Shown here: positions 26,549-35,766 of the stretch, piece after piece
How the letters are laid out: every line of letters begins with the position of its first letter
Position numbering within the stretch: the first letter of the stretch is position 1
Source of the DNA: Bacteriovoracaceae bacterium UBA7317
GTDB taxonomy: Bacteria > Bdellovibrionota > Bacteriovoracia > Bacteriovoracales > Bacteriovoracaceae
Reading direction: 5' to 3'
DNA: 64,000 nucleotides
Assembly (NCBI GenBank): GCA_002474345.1
Contig: DKQD01000168.1
Location: 20,617 to 84,616, forward strand
Notes under the pieces: generated by a model
Seen by the model: only the letters and a program-made list of their open reading frames with translations
What the model was told of the DNA's origin: nothing
Database searches by the model: none
Position numbers and translations under genes: made by a program

Positions 26549-28570
26549 ATGAATTTCTTTCCTTCTCTCAAAAAAGGGCCAAATTTAAAGAAACCGGGGG
26601 GCAAAACCGATAAGAAAGTTATGATAATAAGTAAAATTTATTTAAAAATTATCATTTTTTTTTCCATAACTTTTATGGCCCCACTTTGGGTAAAAGCTTC
26701 TCCTTTAGTTTTAACGAATGAAAAAAGTTTTTATGAACTAGGGCTTCACCTCGAAATTTTGGAAGATAAAACCTCAAAAATGACAGTCCTTGAGGTTCAA
26801 AGGTCTAAAAACTTTAAAAAAAGTCAAAAGAAAGTCACTCATTTCGGTTTTTCAAAATCAGCTTTTTGGGCGCGGTTTAAAATTAAAAACCAAAGTAAGA
26901 GTAGAGTTTGGATCCTTTCTTTTAATAATTATCAACAAAATAACGTTTCGCTTTTTAAGTTGAAAAACAATGAATGGGAAGAGCAATTAAGTGGAGACAA
27001 TCATAGTTTTTCAACAAGAGGAGTAAAGGCAAAGCCCATAACATTTATCTTAACTCCAGGAGATGAATCTCTTTATTTCTTAAGAGTTGAAGGGGTAATA
27101 AGTCAGATTAACGTTGACCTCTCGACACCTATTCACTTTGCAGGTGTCCAGACAAATGAAGACTATATCCTTGGTATTTTTTTTGGTCTTATTATCACAA
27201 TGGGTATTTATAACCTCTTTCTTTTCATCTCCACGAAAAATGAAAGTTACCTCTTATACGTCGGCTATGTTTTTTTTGCAGGCCTTGTTTTCGCCAATGT
27301 TTTGGGGTTTTCACAAAGATATCTTTTTCAAAACCTCCCATGGATGAATAACTATGGTTATATTATTTTTATGGGACTTACGGGGCTCTTTGCTACTTTA
27401 TTTACTATTTCGTTTTTGGAATTAAAAGAAACAACACCGAAACTTTATAAAATGATGTTTCTTTGCCTGTTTTCTAACATTTTTTTAATTTTTTCGGCCT
27501 TTTTATTTCCCATTAAGTTTTCTGTTTTATTTATGAACATCAATCTTCTCTTTTATACCCCTTTAGTCTTTCTTTGTGGTTTTATAAGAACGAAAATGAA
27601 TTACAGGCCCTCACGGTATTTTTTAGGAGCTTTTGGAGCTCTTATTATAACGGTCATTATCAATACCTTAATGATTTTTAAAATTCTTCCTGACGTTAGC
27701 TTTTTTAGACAATATGGGGCTCTTTTAGGGCATGCTTTTGAACTAATCCTAATCTCAATGGGTCTAGCTGATCGGTTTAATTTGGCTAAGGAGGAGGCCC
27801 TTAAAAATCAAAAGCTGGCCTTGGAAATACAAAGAAATTTTACTGATAATTTAAGAAAAGAAGTGGAAAATAGGACCAGTGAACTTAGAGAAAAAAATGA
27901 ATATTTAAAAAGTTATGATTATACAGTGGCCCATGATCTTACAAACCCAATTAGTGTGGCCATGACTTATCTCGATTATTACCAAAACATAGACCCAGAA
28001 AAAAAAGAAAAGCGTGACAGTGTTATCATAAAAACTAAAGAGGCTATTGAAAAATCATTGGCCATTATCAATGGTATCCTCCTCAACTTTACAGTTGACG
28101 AAGTTGATCTCACAAAAAGAAACATTTTAAAAATAATTGATATGACCCTTGACCATCTTCAATTAAAAATTGAAGAAAAAAAAGCAAATATTATTATAGA
28201 TTTAAAGCAGAAAGAACTCATTTGTAATGATGTTTCAATGTATCAAGTCTTTACAAATCTTATTTCAAACTCTTTAAAATATTCCAAAGAGGGAAATGTG
28301 GAAATTAAAATTTCTTCCTTTTTAAAAGGAGAAGAATTCTTTTTAGAATTAAGCGATAATGGCATTGGTATTGAAAAAGAAAGAGTGAATACTATTTTTA
28401 AGTTAAAATCTAGAGAAGAGAGGGAAGATTTAAAAGATCTTAAGGTTAAAGGTCACGGAATTGGTCTTAATATAGTTCAAAGGTTGGTTAAAGAAAATAA
28501 TGGAAGAGTCGAAGTTAAATCGGCTCTAGGGAAAGGAACTACGTTTACGCTTATTTTTCCAAATAAATAA
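26549..28570 (+). CDS. 7TM-DISM sensor histidine kinase
   Basis: The protein has 673 residues. After a signal segment (about 25-50; an internal Met at residue 25 is an alternative start), an extracytoplasmic beta-rich 7TMR-DISM sensor domain spans about 55-195, with HFGFSKSAFWARFKIKN typical of DISMED2. Seven membrane helices lie at about 205-390. A coiled coil with ENRTSELREKNE precedes the HisKA phosphoacceptor in TVAHDLTNPIS (His about 461). The ATPase domain has the N-box NLISNSLKYS, G1 DNGIGI and G2 GHGIGLNIV. It should autophosphorylate in response to an envelope ligand. No receiver partner is adjacent. The sensor half is clearly related to that of the kinase at 51213-54005. The ribosome binding site is weak. 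Confidence 0.93.
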   Translation: MNFFPSLKKGPNLKKPGGKTDKKVMIISKIYLKIIIFFSITFMAPLWVKASPLVLTNEKSFYELGLHLEILEDKTSKMTVLEVQRSKNFKKSQKKVTHFGFSKSAFWARFKIKNQSKSRVWILSFNNYQQNNVSLFKLKNNEWEEQLSGDNHSFSTRGVKAKPITFILTPGDESLYFLRVEGVISQINVDLSTPIHFAGVQTNEDYILGIFFGLIITMGIYNLFLFISTKNESYLLYVGYVFFAGLVFANVLGFSQRYLFQNLPWMNNYGYIIFMGLTGLFATLFTISFLELKETTPKLYKMMFLCLFSNIFLIFSAFLFPIKFSVLFMNINLLFYTPLVFLCGFIRTKMNYRPSRYFLGAFGALIITVIINTLMIFKILPDVSFFRQYGALLGHAFELILISMGLADRFNLAKEEALKNQKLALEIQRNFTDNLRKEVENRTSELREKNEYLKSYDYTVAHDLTNPISVAMTYLDYYQNIDPEKKEKRDSVIIKTKEAIEKSLAIINGILLNFTVDEVDLTKRNILKIIDMTLDHLQLKIEEKKANIIIDLKQKELICNDVSMYQVFTNLISNSLKYSKEGNVEIKISSFLKGEEFFLELSDNGIGIEKERVNTIFKLKSREEREDLKDLKVKGHGIGLNIVQRLVKENNGRVEVKSALGKGTTFTLIFPNK

Positions 28571-28707
28571 TTTTACCACTCTACCTACATTTTTTTTAAG
28601 CTGAATAAATAAAGTGAATTTGTCTTTTATGGAAAAGTAATCTTTTCCCTTATTTTGTCGAAAAAAATGGAAAGGTTTTTATTCTATAAAAAAATGGATG
28701 CGACTTA

Positions 28708-29265
28708 ATGATTAAATTAATAATAAAAAAATTATTTTGTCTTTTGCTCTTTTATTTTTCCATAGAGGTCGCGCATTCAAAGTTTATGAACCTTAAAATT
28801 GATCTACTTTCAAGAGCCGTAGGTGGAACAAATATTGAGCTAGATTTTCTGAGTAACAAATTTTCTGTTGGTCCTGCTTATTATGGACTTGACTTAAGTC
28901 TTCCAGATTGGAGGTATGAAGCAGAACTATACGGAGGTCAAATCAGTTTTCATGCGGAAAGTGCTGACTCTGATGGCTGGTTAGCAACGGGAAAATATTT
29001 AAATGGAAAGTTTGAAATAACATATACAAAAACTAACCTTGTTTATATTTGGTTTGAACCAAATGTATCAGTTCTTTTCGGTTATTTAGGTTACCAGTGG
29101 ATGTGGGATAACTTTAATATCCAGCTAAAATTTGGCCAGTCAAAGTATGATATATTGACAACCTTAAACCTAAAGGCCTCTGATGGTTCTACTTTGTCAA
29201 AAAATATAGGATCCTACTCCGGCACAAATTCATCTTTTGAGTTCAGGCTAGGTTTGGCTTTTTAA
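28708..29265 (+). CDS. Probable outer-membrane beta-barrel protein
   Basis: The 185-residue product has a signal peptide ending in FSIEVAHS. The mature part alternates aromatic and polar residues in strand-like stretches (VSVLFGYLGYQWMWDNFNIQ, KFEITYTKTNLVYIWFEP) and ends in SFEFRLGLAF with a terminal Phe, as in small outer-membrane barrels. It follows the kinase gene by 137 bases on the same strand, so co-regulation is possible but not shown. Family unknown. Confidence 0.65.
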   Translation: MIKLIIKKLFCLLLFYFSIEVAHSKFMNLKIDLLSRAVGGTNIELDFLSNKFSVGPAYYGLDLSLPDWRYEAELYGGQISFHAESADSDGWLATGKYLNGKFEITYTKTNLVYIWFEPNVSVLFGYLGYQWMWDNFNIQLKFGQSKYDILTTLNLKASDGSTLSKNIGSYSGTNSSFEFRLGLAF

Positions 29266-29572
29266 AAATATTTTCTTTAGTATTCTTTTATATTGGACTA
29301 ATACCTAATAGACGGCTCAAAATTATTATTTAATTTCTAATTTATCTTTTTCACTAGACCCTCCGTCAAAATAGGCAATTCAATTTTGAATTTATAGAAA
29401 AACCAAAAAAAATTATTTAAAAGATAAAAAAAGCTAAATAAAAAAAAAGAATTTTTAACCTCTATTAAATTTATTTTTCTTTTTGAGTTCTGATGGTCAA
29501 AAATTGTAAGTTTAATTGCCAATGTAATGGTATTATCTAATCGGAATAAAGATGAGAATTAAGGACTAAAGA

Positions 29573-31276
29573 ATGATTTATGACCCAAAGATTTGGTTAA
29601 AAAATTACGATAAAGAAGTCCCGCCTGAGCTAGATATCCAGGCCGATTGTATGATGGAATACATAGAAAAAAGATGTCAGGATTATTTATCTAGGCCTGC
29701 TTTTAATTTTTTAGGTGTCCAAAAAAGCTATAAAGAACTCTTTGATGGCGCCTATCAGTTTGCAAAAGGCCTTAATGAAAAAGGTTTTGGCAAAGGAGAT
29801 GTGGTTGCTATACACATGCCCAATATTCCCCATTACCTTTTTGCTATGCTTGGGGCTTTGAAAGCAGGTTGTACAATAACAGGAATATCTCCCTTACTTT
29901 CACCTGATGAAGCCGAACATGAATTAAATGATTGCAAGGCAAAAGTCCTTGTTACCTTAGATGTTATGTTTGAAGAAAAAATAATTAAAAAAAAGAATGA
30001 GCTTCCTCATTTAAACTTAATTTTAACGGCAAATGTTGGTGATTACCTTCCCTCTTTTAAAAGTTTTCTTGGAAAGCTTTTGAAAAAAATTCCTGTTGGA
30101 AAAATTGAGCCGATTGAAGGTAAAGAGATCATGCCTTTTGTTAATTTTTGCAAATCATTTCCAGCAGAACCTCCCTCAATTCAAGTTGGAAGGGATGAAA
30201 TGGCCATTATCCAATACACAGGTGGAACAACAGGTCCTTCAAAAGGTGCTGTTTTATCCCATGGTAATATGTTGGCTGGTATGTCTATTTTTGAAAAATG
30301 GGTAACTTCTAGGGATGGTGAGGGAAGAAACCTAGCGCTTTTTCCTTATTTTCATATTGGAGGCCTGGCGATTTGTTGGGGAACATTCATGAGGGCAGGG
30401 GAGCAAACCTTAATTCCCAACCCGAGGGATTTAAAGTTTCTAATGAAAGAATGGAAATCTTTAAAACCTACTTGGGGAGTGATGGCCCCTTCTCTTTTTA
30501 TTCTTCTTTTGGGTGAAAAAGAATTTCACGAAATGGATTTTGCCGAAATGGAGTGGTGTTACTCAGGTTCAGCACCTTTTTCACCAGAAGTCCTTCACGA
30601 GGTTGAAGACATTATTGGGAAGGGGAAGATTACTGAGTGCTATGGGATGACGGAAACCTGTGCTATGAATACTGGAAACCCTCAAAGAGGTATGAATAAG
30701 GTAGGTTCTGTAGGACTTCCTTATCCTTCTACTCATGTTCGTATAGTTGATATTGAAACAGGTTTAAAAGACATGCCTTTAGGTGAGGAAGGAGAAATTA
30801 TCATTAGTGGCCCTCAAGTTACGAAAGGGTACTTTAATAGGCCTGAAGAAACGAAAAATGCTCTGAGGGATCATGATGGGAAAACTTACCTTCATACAGG
30901 TGATGTCGGCCATATGGATGAAGATGGTTATGTTTGGATTGTTGATAGAGTCAAAGATATGCTTATTGTTGGTGGGTATAAAGTTTTTTCAGCGGAAGTG
31001 GAGTCAAAGTTTTACGATAATCACGAGATTAAGTTTTGTGCACTTATAGGCATACCCAATCCTGAAAAAGCAGGGAGTGAAATCGTTAAACTTTATGTTC
31101 AAAAAAATCCAGAGTTTTCTCATATTTCTAATGAAGACCTTAAAGCAAAGCTTATTTCTTTTGCTAAGGAAAAGATGGCACCCTATAAAGTACCGAAGAT
31201 TATCGAATTTATTGACGAAATGCCTCTGACAGGAGTTGGAAAAGTTGATAAAAAGGTATTAAGGGCGAGGAATTAG
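29573..31276 (+). CDS. Long-chain fatty acid--CoA ligase (FadD-like)
   Basis: The 567-residue protein has the AMP-binding signature YTGGTTGPSKGAV at 215-227, the adenylate motif ECYGMTETCAMN near 355, and the hinge region HTGDVGHMDEDGYVWIVDRV near 440. The C-terminal catalytic Lys motif is GVGKVDKKVLR at the end. The order and length match long-chain acyl-CoA synthetases, which activate fatty acids via acyl-AMP. AGGAC lies about seven bases before the ATG. It stands alone and is followed by a small hairpin and the convergent metallophosphoesterase gene. The substrate chain length cannot be read from the sequence. Confidence 0.93.
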   Translation: MIYDPKIWLKNYDKEVPPELDIQADCMMEYIEKRCQDYLSRPAFNFLGVQKSYKELFDGAYQFAKGLNEKGFGKGDVVAIHMPNIPHYLFAMLGALKAGCTITGISPLLSPDEAEHELNDCKAKVLVTLDVMFEEKIIKKKNELPHLNLILTANVGDYLPSFKSFLGKLLKKIPVGKIEPIEGKEIMPFVNFCKSFPAEPPSIQVGRDEMAIIQYTGGTTGPSKGAVLSHGNMLAGMSIFEKWVTSRDGEGRNLALFPYFHIGGLAICWGTFMRAGEQTLIPNPRDLKFLMKEWKSLKPTWGVMAPSLFILLLGEKEFHEMDFAEMEWCYSGSAPFSPEVLHEVEDIIGKGKITECYGMTETCAMNTGNPQRGMNKVGSVGLPYPSTHVRIVDIETGLKDMPLGEEGEIIISGPQVTKGYFNRPEETKNALRDHDGKTYLHTGDVGHMDEDGYVWIVDRVKDMLIVGGYKVFSAEVESKFYDNHEIKFCALIGIPNPEKAGSEIVKLYVQKNPEFSHISNEDLKAKLISFAKEKMAPYKVPKIIEFIDEMPLTGVGKVDKKVLRARN

Positions 31277-31291
31277 TCTTTATTAGACTAA
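31273..31291. terminator. Small hairpin between convergent genes
   Basis: TTAGTCT pairs with AGACTAA across a 5-base TTATT loop. It overlaps the stop codons of the acyl-CoA ligase and the metallophosphoesterase. Only 7 bp and A/T-rich, so a weak candidate. Confidence 0.35.
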
Positions 31292-33039
31292 AATCTAATT
31301 TTTATAAGTTTCTCGTCTCTAGGCATCGATTGGGAACCCATAAATTTAAAGTCTTTTTCAAGAAAAGGAATCTTATTTTTTTTAACCTCTTCGAAAAAAA
31401 TCTTCTTTTCCCGAGGAAAGCGTTTTAAGAAATTTATGATTAACCTTTCTTGAACAATTTTATTTTTTTGATGGTGATTTAAAGAGACTAGTGTTTGTTT
31501 TATTAGTTTTTTTACATCAGAGCTTAGAGAAACGAGAAAAACATGAGATATGGTAGGAATAAGAAAATCTGGCGAATTATATTTTATATCTTCTGTCGTC
31601 TTTGATGCGATGATTTCCTCATAGAGGATACTTTTAAGTTTTTTTTCAAATTTTAGTAAATAGGGAATGCTCTCAATGAGTTTCAAACGAGCTTTTCCTT
31701 CTCCATTTTTGGGTACAATATCCAAGGTTTCCTTAAAAAGGAGGAAAGACTTTTTCATATTTGGATGTTGCTTTATTTTATTTGCAATTTCTGAAACCTT
31801 TTTATAATGAATTGATTTTCCTTCACTCATTAAAAGAGTCTTTTTTTTCCGCTCATTCCTTCTTTTACCAAGGGGAATTTGACGGTTATGTTTTCTGTTT
31901 ACTTTCCATCCTCTTCTTTTGACTTCAGGAGGATCCATGTCAATTTTGATTTTACTAAGCCCATCACTATCAAGAGAAGACAGCTTTTCCCATTGAATAT
32001 CCGAGGCCCTAAGCCTTTTATTATTAATATTAATTAGCGTAACGTGACCTTTATAACCATCTCCTTTCATCATATACCAAGGTCCTCCTACATTAATAGC
32101 TGGTATACCTTTCCAAGTGCTGTATTTCGTCCTATGGGTATGTCCATAGATTATAGCGACAATATTATAGGGCTTGATAATGTTATAAAATCTTTTATGA
32201 TCTCTCTTGTTAAAGCGCTTGTCCCCACGAAACATTCCGAGCTTGTTCGGCTGATAGAGAGGGTAATGCATCATAATAACAACACCCTCACCGGTTTTTT
32301 TAACGAACCTTTTGAGGTATTTTGATAAAAAAGGAAGGGAAAACTTTGGGTCAAGAAACTTTTCATGGGGTTTTCTTCCTTTTTTCAATTTATTTACATA
32401 CTCATTATCCTGACCTGCCTTAATATTAAGATTTATAAAATGAACATTATCCCATTTCCAGGCGTAATGAGAATAATAGGGCGCCATGAAAGCTGTGATG
32501 TTTGACTTCAGTGGCGCCATTGATCCAATTAAGTTTATAACTGTATGGTATTTATAATTAAAGGGCCTATTCCTTATATAATCATGGTTCCCATAACCCT
32601 CATAAATTGGGTATTTTAATTGAGGCCTTCCGGTTAAAACATTTCTTCCTCCACCACAAAGCCCATACATTTCATAAAAGTGTTGAGTTTCTGTTTCGGC
32701 TTTACGCCCATTATCACTCGAAACCCCTGGAGTACCACCATATTCAACCAAGTCTCCCGCCACTAAAACACCTCGAATGTCCTTTATATTTCCATTAAAA
32801 CCAAAATTTTTAGGCCATTTTTTTCCTTCAATTCGATTTATGGCCTTAATATTAAGGGGATTCATATCCTCATTAACGTTTACATATTTAAAGGGCTGAG
32901 AATCACCAAAGGCCATGAAAGTGATATCTGTCTTACCGTTTCCTGCATGAAAATCCTCTACCCTCTCTTCGCAAAATTTTAGGGTCTGCCCATAACAATT
33001 TGAAACGATAAGACTAAGTGAGATAAATAGCTTTTTCAT
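31288..33039 (-). CDS. Exported calcineurin-like metallophosphoesterase
   Basis: The ATG at 33039 is nine bases after AAGG; a TTG two codons upstream is too close to it. A short signal peptide (KKLFISLSLIVSNCYG) precedes the metallophosphoesterase domain (about 40-350). Its metal-binding motifs are FMAFGDSQPF, LVAGDLVEYGG, YGNHDYIR, VIMMHYPLY and YGHTHRTKYS, which are all five expected blocks. The C-terminal 230 residues are basic and helical with no recognised fold (SEIANKIKQHPNMKKSF onward), an unusual extension. It probably hydrolyses phosphoesters in the periplasm or outside the cell. Convergent with the acyl-CoA ligase. Confidence 0.9.
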   Translation of the reverse strand: MKKLFISLSLIVSNCYGQTLKFCEERVEDFHAGNGKTDITFMAFGDSQPFKYVNVNEDMNPLNIKAINRIEGKKWPKNFGFNGNIKDIRGVLVAGDLVEYGGTPGVSSDNGRKAETETQHFYEMYGLCGGGRNVLTGRPQLKYPIYEGYGNHDYIRNRPFNYKYHTVINLIGSMAPLKSNITAFMAPYYSHYAWKWDNVHFINLNIKAGQDNEYVNKLKKGRKPHEKFLDPKFSLPFLSKYLKRFVKKTGEGVVIMMHYPLYQPNKLGMFRGDKRFNKRDHKRFYNIIKPYNIVAIIYGHTHRTKYSTWKGIPAINVGGPWYMMKGDGYKGHVTLININNKRLRASDIQWEKLSSLDSDGLSKIKIDMDPPEVKRRGWKVNRKHNRQIPLGKRRNERKKKTLLMSEGKSIHYKKVSEIANKIKQHPNMKKSFLLFKETLDIVPKNGEGKARLKLIESIPYLLKFEKKLKSILYEEIIASKTTEDIKYNSPDFLIPTISHVFLVSLSSDVKKLIKQTLVSLNHHQKNKIVQERLIINFLKRFPREKKIFFEEVKKNKIPFLEKDFKFMGSQSMPRDEKLIKIRF

Positions 33040-33320
33040 TATCAAAGACCTTGGTTCTTAAAACAGACAAATTTTTTTCATATTACTTCAAAAAATATTT
33101 ATCGAACCTTTTTCAAAGAACCTAAAATTTGCTTAAAAATAAACTTTAAAATCACGACTGGTGTTAATTAAGTCACAGTTTAATTGAAGATCATCCGACT
33201 AAATTAGAGTAGTTAATGCTGATTCATTCTAAATGGTAGGGTCAGGAAAAAAAACAAAGTGCTCTTTTTGAAATTAAAACAAAAATTCACCTCTTTTTTG
33301 TTTCAATTTTAATTTTAATT

Positions 33321-34427
33321 CTATTTGATTAAGGACTCCCACCAAAAAGTTGTTTTTTGATTTTTTCCCAGCTCAATCATCTGACCAATTTTCGGTGTTA
33401 AAAGGTTTATTCCTTTTTCTTTTGCATTTATTTTTATCTTTTCACCTGGTTCATACCAGGGGTGCAAGGCTATTTCAAACATGGCCCAATGAATCGGGAT
33501 AAGGTACTTGGCATTGACATCAAAAAAGGCTTGGGGAACTTCTTTAGGGAGAAGGTGAGCTTCTCTCCACAAAACATTATACTGACCATTCTCCAAAAAA
33601 GCGATGTCAAAGGGGCCGAGCTTTTTTCCTATATCTTTAAAGTGAGAATCAAACCCAGTATCTCCACTGAAAAAAACCTTTTGAGCGCCTTTTTCTATGA
33701 CCCAACCTGCCCAAAGAGTCTTGTTACGATCAAAAAGACTCCGGCCTGAGAAGTGTTGGGCAGGAGTAGCGGTAAAAGTAAGTCCCCCACTTTTAAAGTT
33801 TTCCCACCAATCTAATTCAGTAATTTTCTCTTTATTAATTCCCCAACCTTTGAGGCGGGCGCCAACTCCTAAGGGAACCAAGAAAAGAGTTTGCTTATCC
33901 CTAAAGTACTTTACCGTATCTCGGTCTAGATGATCATAATGGTCATGAGAGATAACGACATAATCTATATGGGGAAGATCCTTAAGTTTTACAACTGGTG
34001 GTTGAAACCTTCTAACGACGAAGGGAACAGGCGAAGCAGCTCCTGAAAAAATAGGGTCCAAAAGTAAAACTTTTCCACCTAAATTTATAAGAAGTGTTGA
34101 ATGTCCAAGCCAAATCACTTTTATGTGATCTGACTTTTTTAAAAAGTCCTGCAGATTTGGAACAACCTCAGGAAGCTTTTCTTTGGGGGTTCTTTGGTTG
34201 CCTCCTCCAAAAAAAAAATCGTACCAAAGAGATTCAGCCTCCATCCTTTTTCTTATCTTATCAAAAAGATTTGGGCGTCTGTTCACAAATTGTTCTTTTT
34301 CTTTACTGAAATTATTGGATTTCTTAATTTTTTGAAGGTGTCTCCCACTTGGGAGTTGTCCAAACTGAGAACAACTAGAAAGCCCTATAAGAAGAAGCGC
34401 TACTAGCAAAATACTCGAAAAAAACAT
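33321..34427 (-). CDS. Metallo-beta-lactamase fold hydrolase (NAPE-PLD-like), lipoprotein
   Basis: The signal FFSSILLVALLLIGLSSCSQ has a lipobox Cys near residue 19. The domain has IKVIWLGHSTLLINLGGKVL, the zinc motif SHDHYDHLDRDT, a further His in ATPAQHFSGR, the bridging Asp in FFSGDTGFDSHF, and a final His in YLIPIHWAMF. This order, with the FVVRRFQPP and LPHIDYVVIS segments, is typical of the NAPE-hydrolysing phospholipase D/UlaG branch of the superfamily. Likely a membrane-anchored phosphodiesterase of lipids. AAGGAG lies about 13 bases upstream of the start. Confidence 0.88.
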   Translation of the reverse strand: MFFSSILLVALLLIGLSSCSQFGQLPSGRHLQKIKKSNNFSKEKEQFVNRRPNLFDKIRKRMEAESLWYDFFFGGGNQRTPKEKLPEVVPNLQDFLKKSDHIKVIWLGHSTLLINLGGKVLLLDPIFSGAASPVPFVVRRFQPPVVKLKDLPHIDYVVISHDHYDHLDRDTVKYFRDKQTLFLVPLGVGARLKGWGINKEKITELDWWENFKSGGLTFTATPAQHFSGRSLFDRNKTLWAGWVIEKGAQKVFFSGDTGFDSHFKDIGKKLGPFDIAFLENGQYNVLWREAHLLPKEVPQAFFDVNAKYLIPIHWAMFEIALHPWYEPGEKIKINAKEKGINLLTPKIGQMIELGKNQKTTFWWESLIK

Positions 34428-34471
34428 CTTAATGATACCGCTCCTTTAAGGGAATTAATCTAAAAAAGATA

Positions 34472-34894
34472 TTACTCTTTTTCATTTGCGTCCATTCTTT
34501 TTACAATCTTATACATAACGATGAAGGCCCAAAGCTCAATCAAAACGATAACAATGTGGGCAATGAGGTCATTAACAGGCGTCATCGGAGCATTGGCCAA
34601 AGGATATAATGGGTCAATAATCGTTTCAAGCCCTTCTCTCACCAGATTCATAAAGAGAACAACCAAAAAGTATCTTGGGTTTTGTAAAATAATGACTAAC
34701 AAAGATGCAATGGCCATCGTTGCCGTTCTTCCAGCAAACTCAAAGAGCAAATTTAAATTAGGAATTCCCTCTATCGTTATACCTGAATCAGCTACGGCCT
34801 GATGATTCAATGTAAACAAATAGACTTGCTGTAACATTATTAAAGTTAAAACGGCTTGAAGAATATTGATCCAAAGTGGAATTTTAACTTTCAT
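34472..34894 (-). CDS. Four-helix membrane protein, unknown function
   Basis: The 140-residue product has about four hydrophobic segments (near 8-30, 52-68, 72-92 and 108-130) with charged termini. The ribosome binding site is GGGAGG just before the ATG. It lies 69 bases downstream of an Rrf2 regulator gene on the same strand, and the gap contains a perfect 16-bp palindrome, so it is likely a direct target or operon partner of that regulator. No family recognised. Confidence 0.7.
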   Translation of the reverse strand: MKVKIPLWINILQAVLTLIMLQQVYLFTLNHQAVADSGITIEGIPNLNLLFEFAGRTATMAIASLLVIILQNPRYFLVVLFMNLVREGLETIIDPLYPLANAPMTPVNDLIAHIVIVLIELWAFIVMYKIVKRMDANEKE

Positions 34895-34906
34895 AGCCCC
34901 TCCCGA

Positions 34907-34943
34907 CTCTTAAATTGTAACATTTTTTGTTACAATTTAAGAG
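34907..34943. promoter_or_regulatory. Perfect 16-bp inverted repeat, probable Rrf2 operator
   Basis: CTCTTAAATTGTAACA (34907-34922) and its exact complement TGTTACAATTTAAGAG (34928-34943) flank a T5 centre. It sits 13 bases upstream of the start codon of the four-helix membrane protein and downstream of the Rrf2 gene on the same strand. No T-tract follows on the minus strand, which argues against a terminator. Confidence 0.65.
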
Positions 34944-34963
34944 AAAAACTTTTAGGGAAAAAA

Positions 34964-35407
34964 TTAAATAGCTTTTTTCAATTTTCTAGAGACTTTCTTA
35001 GTAAATTGAAACAGAGTTATTTTTTTAAGACTTTTAAGCAATACTTTTTTAGCATCTGCCGAGATCTCATCAAGAAGGTCAGATATTATAGGGGCGAGTG
35101 AAAGACCAACTTCACAACGAGATGAGTACTTAGCAAAAACAATATTGGTCTTATTTTCTAAGTTAATAGCATTATATATATCAAGCATTGTTATTTCATG
35201 AGGAGACTTTAAGAGGACACTGCCACCACCTACACCAGCTTTACTCCCTACAAGAGAAGCATCCTTTAGCAATGAAATAATACGACGAATTACAACAGGG
35301 TTTGTTCCAAAACCCTCTGCCAATTCATCAGATGTAACAGCTCCCTCATTTATTTTATGGCATAAAACGGCCATAACGTGGGATGCTAAATTCATTTGAG
35401 AATTCAT
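34964..35407 (-). CDS. Rrf2-family transcriptional regulator
   Basis: The 147-residue protein is a single Rrf2 domain. A winged HTH is recognisable in VTSDELAEGFGTNPVVIRRI, followed by LLKDASLVGSKAGVGGGSVL, the hallmark GGG wing of Rrf2 proteins, and by the EITMLDIYNAI dimerisation region. It has one Cys in the usual cluster region (SSRCEVGLSL), not the three needed for an IscR/NsrR-type iron-sulfur cluster, so it is closer to the YwnA type that does not bind a cluster. AAGG precedes the ATG. Likely represses itself and/or the membrane protein downstream. Confidence 0.88.
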   Translation of the reverse strand: MNSQMNLASHVMAVLCHKINEGAVTSDELAEGFGTNPVVIRRIISLLKDASLVGSKAGVGGGSVLLKSPHEITMLDIYNAINLENKTNIVFAKYSSRCEVGLSLAPIISDLLDEISADAKKVLLKSLKKITLFQFTKKVSRKLKKAI

Positions 35408-35766
35408 AGATGACCTTCAGTTATAAAAGACAATGCATAATAATTGCCTATACAATAACGAATTTTGAAGGGTCGATCTAATAAAAAAGGTATTAAAAAC
35501 AAAAAGAGTAAATACATTTTTGTAGTTTTTTTTTTAAGAAGCGGGGTAAAGACAGTATATTACGATAAAAATTTTAACAAATATGAACGATGTTTATAAA
35601 AAAAATTGCAAACAATGCTTAATAAAACACCTCTAAAAAAATAGTCTATTTTTCAAAACTCAAAAAAGAAAAAATTACACTTCTGATTCCTTTTATTTAA
35701 TTAAAAGAGTAATCATGGAATAAGAGCTTAGTAAAAGTCCTAATTTAGTTTTGAATGGAGAATTTT
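35408..35766. other. Intergenic region between divergent genes
   Basis: This AT-rich stretch contains the promoters of the Rrf2 gene (minus) and the exported protein (plus). I see no RNA gene, and no second copy of the TTGTAACA half-site. Confidence 0.4.
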
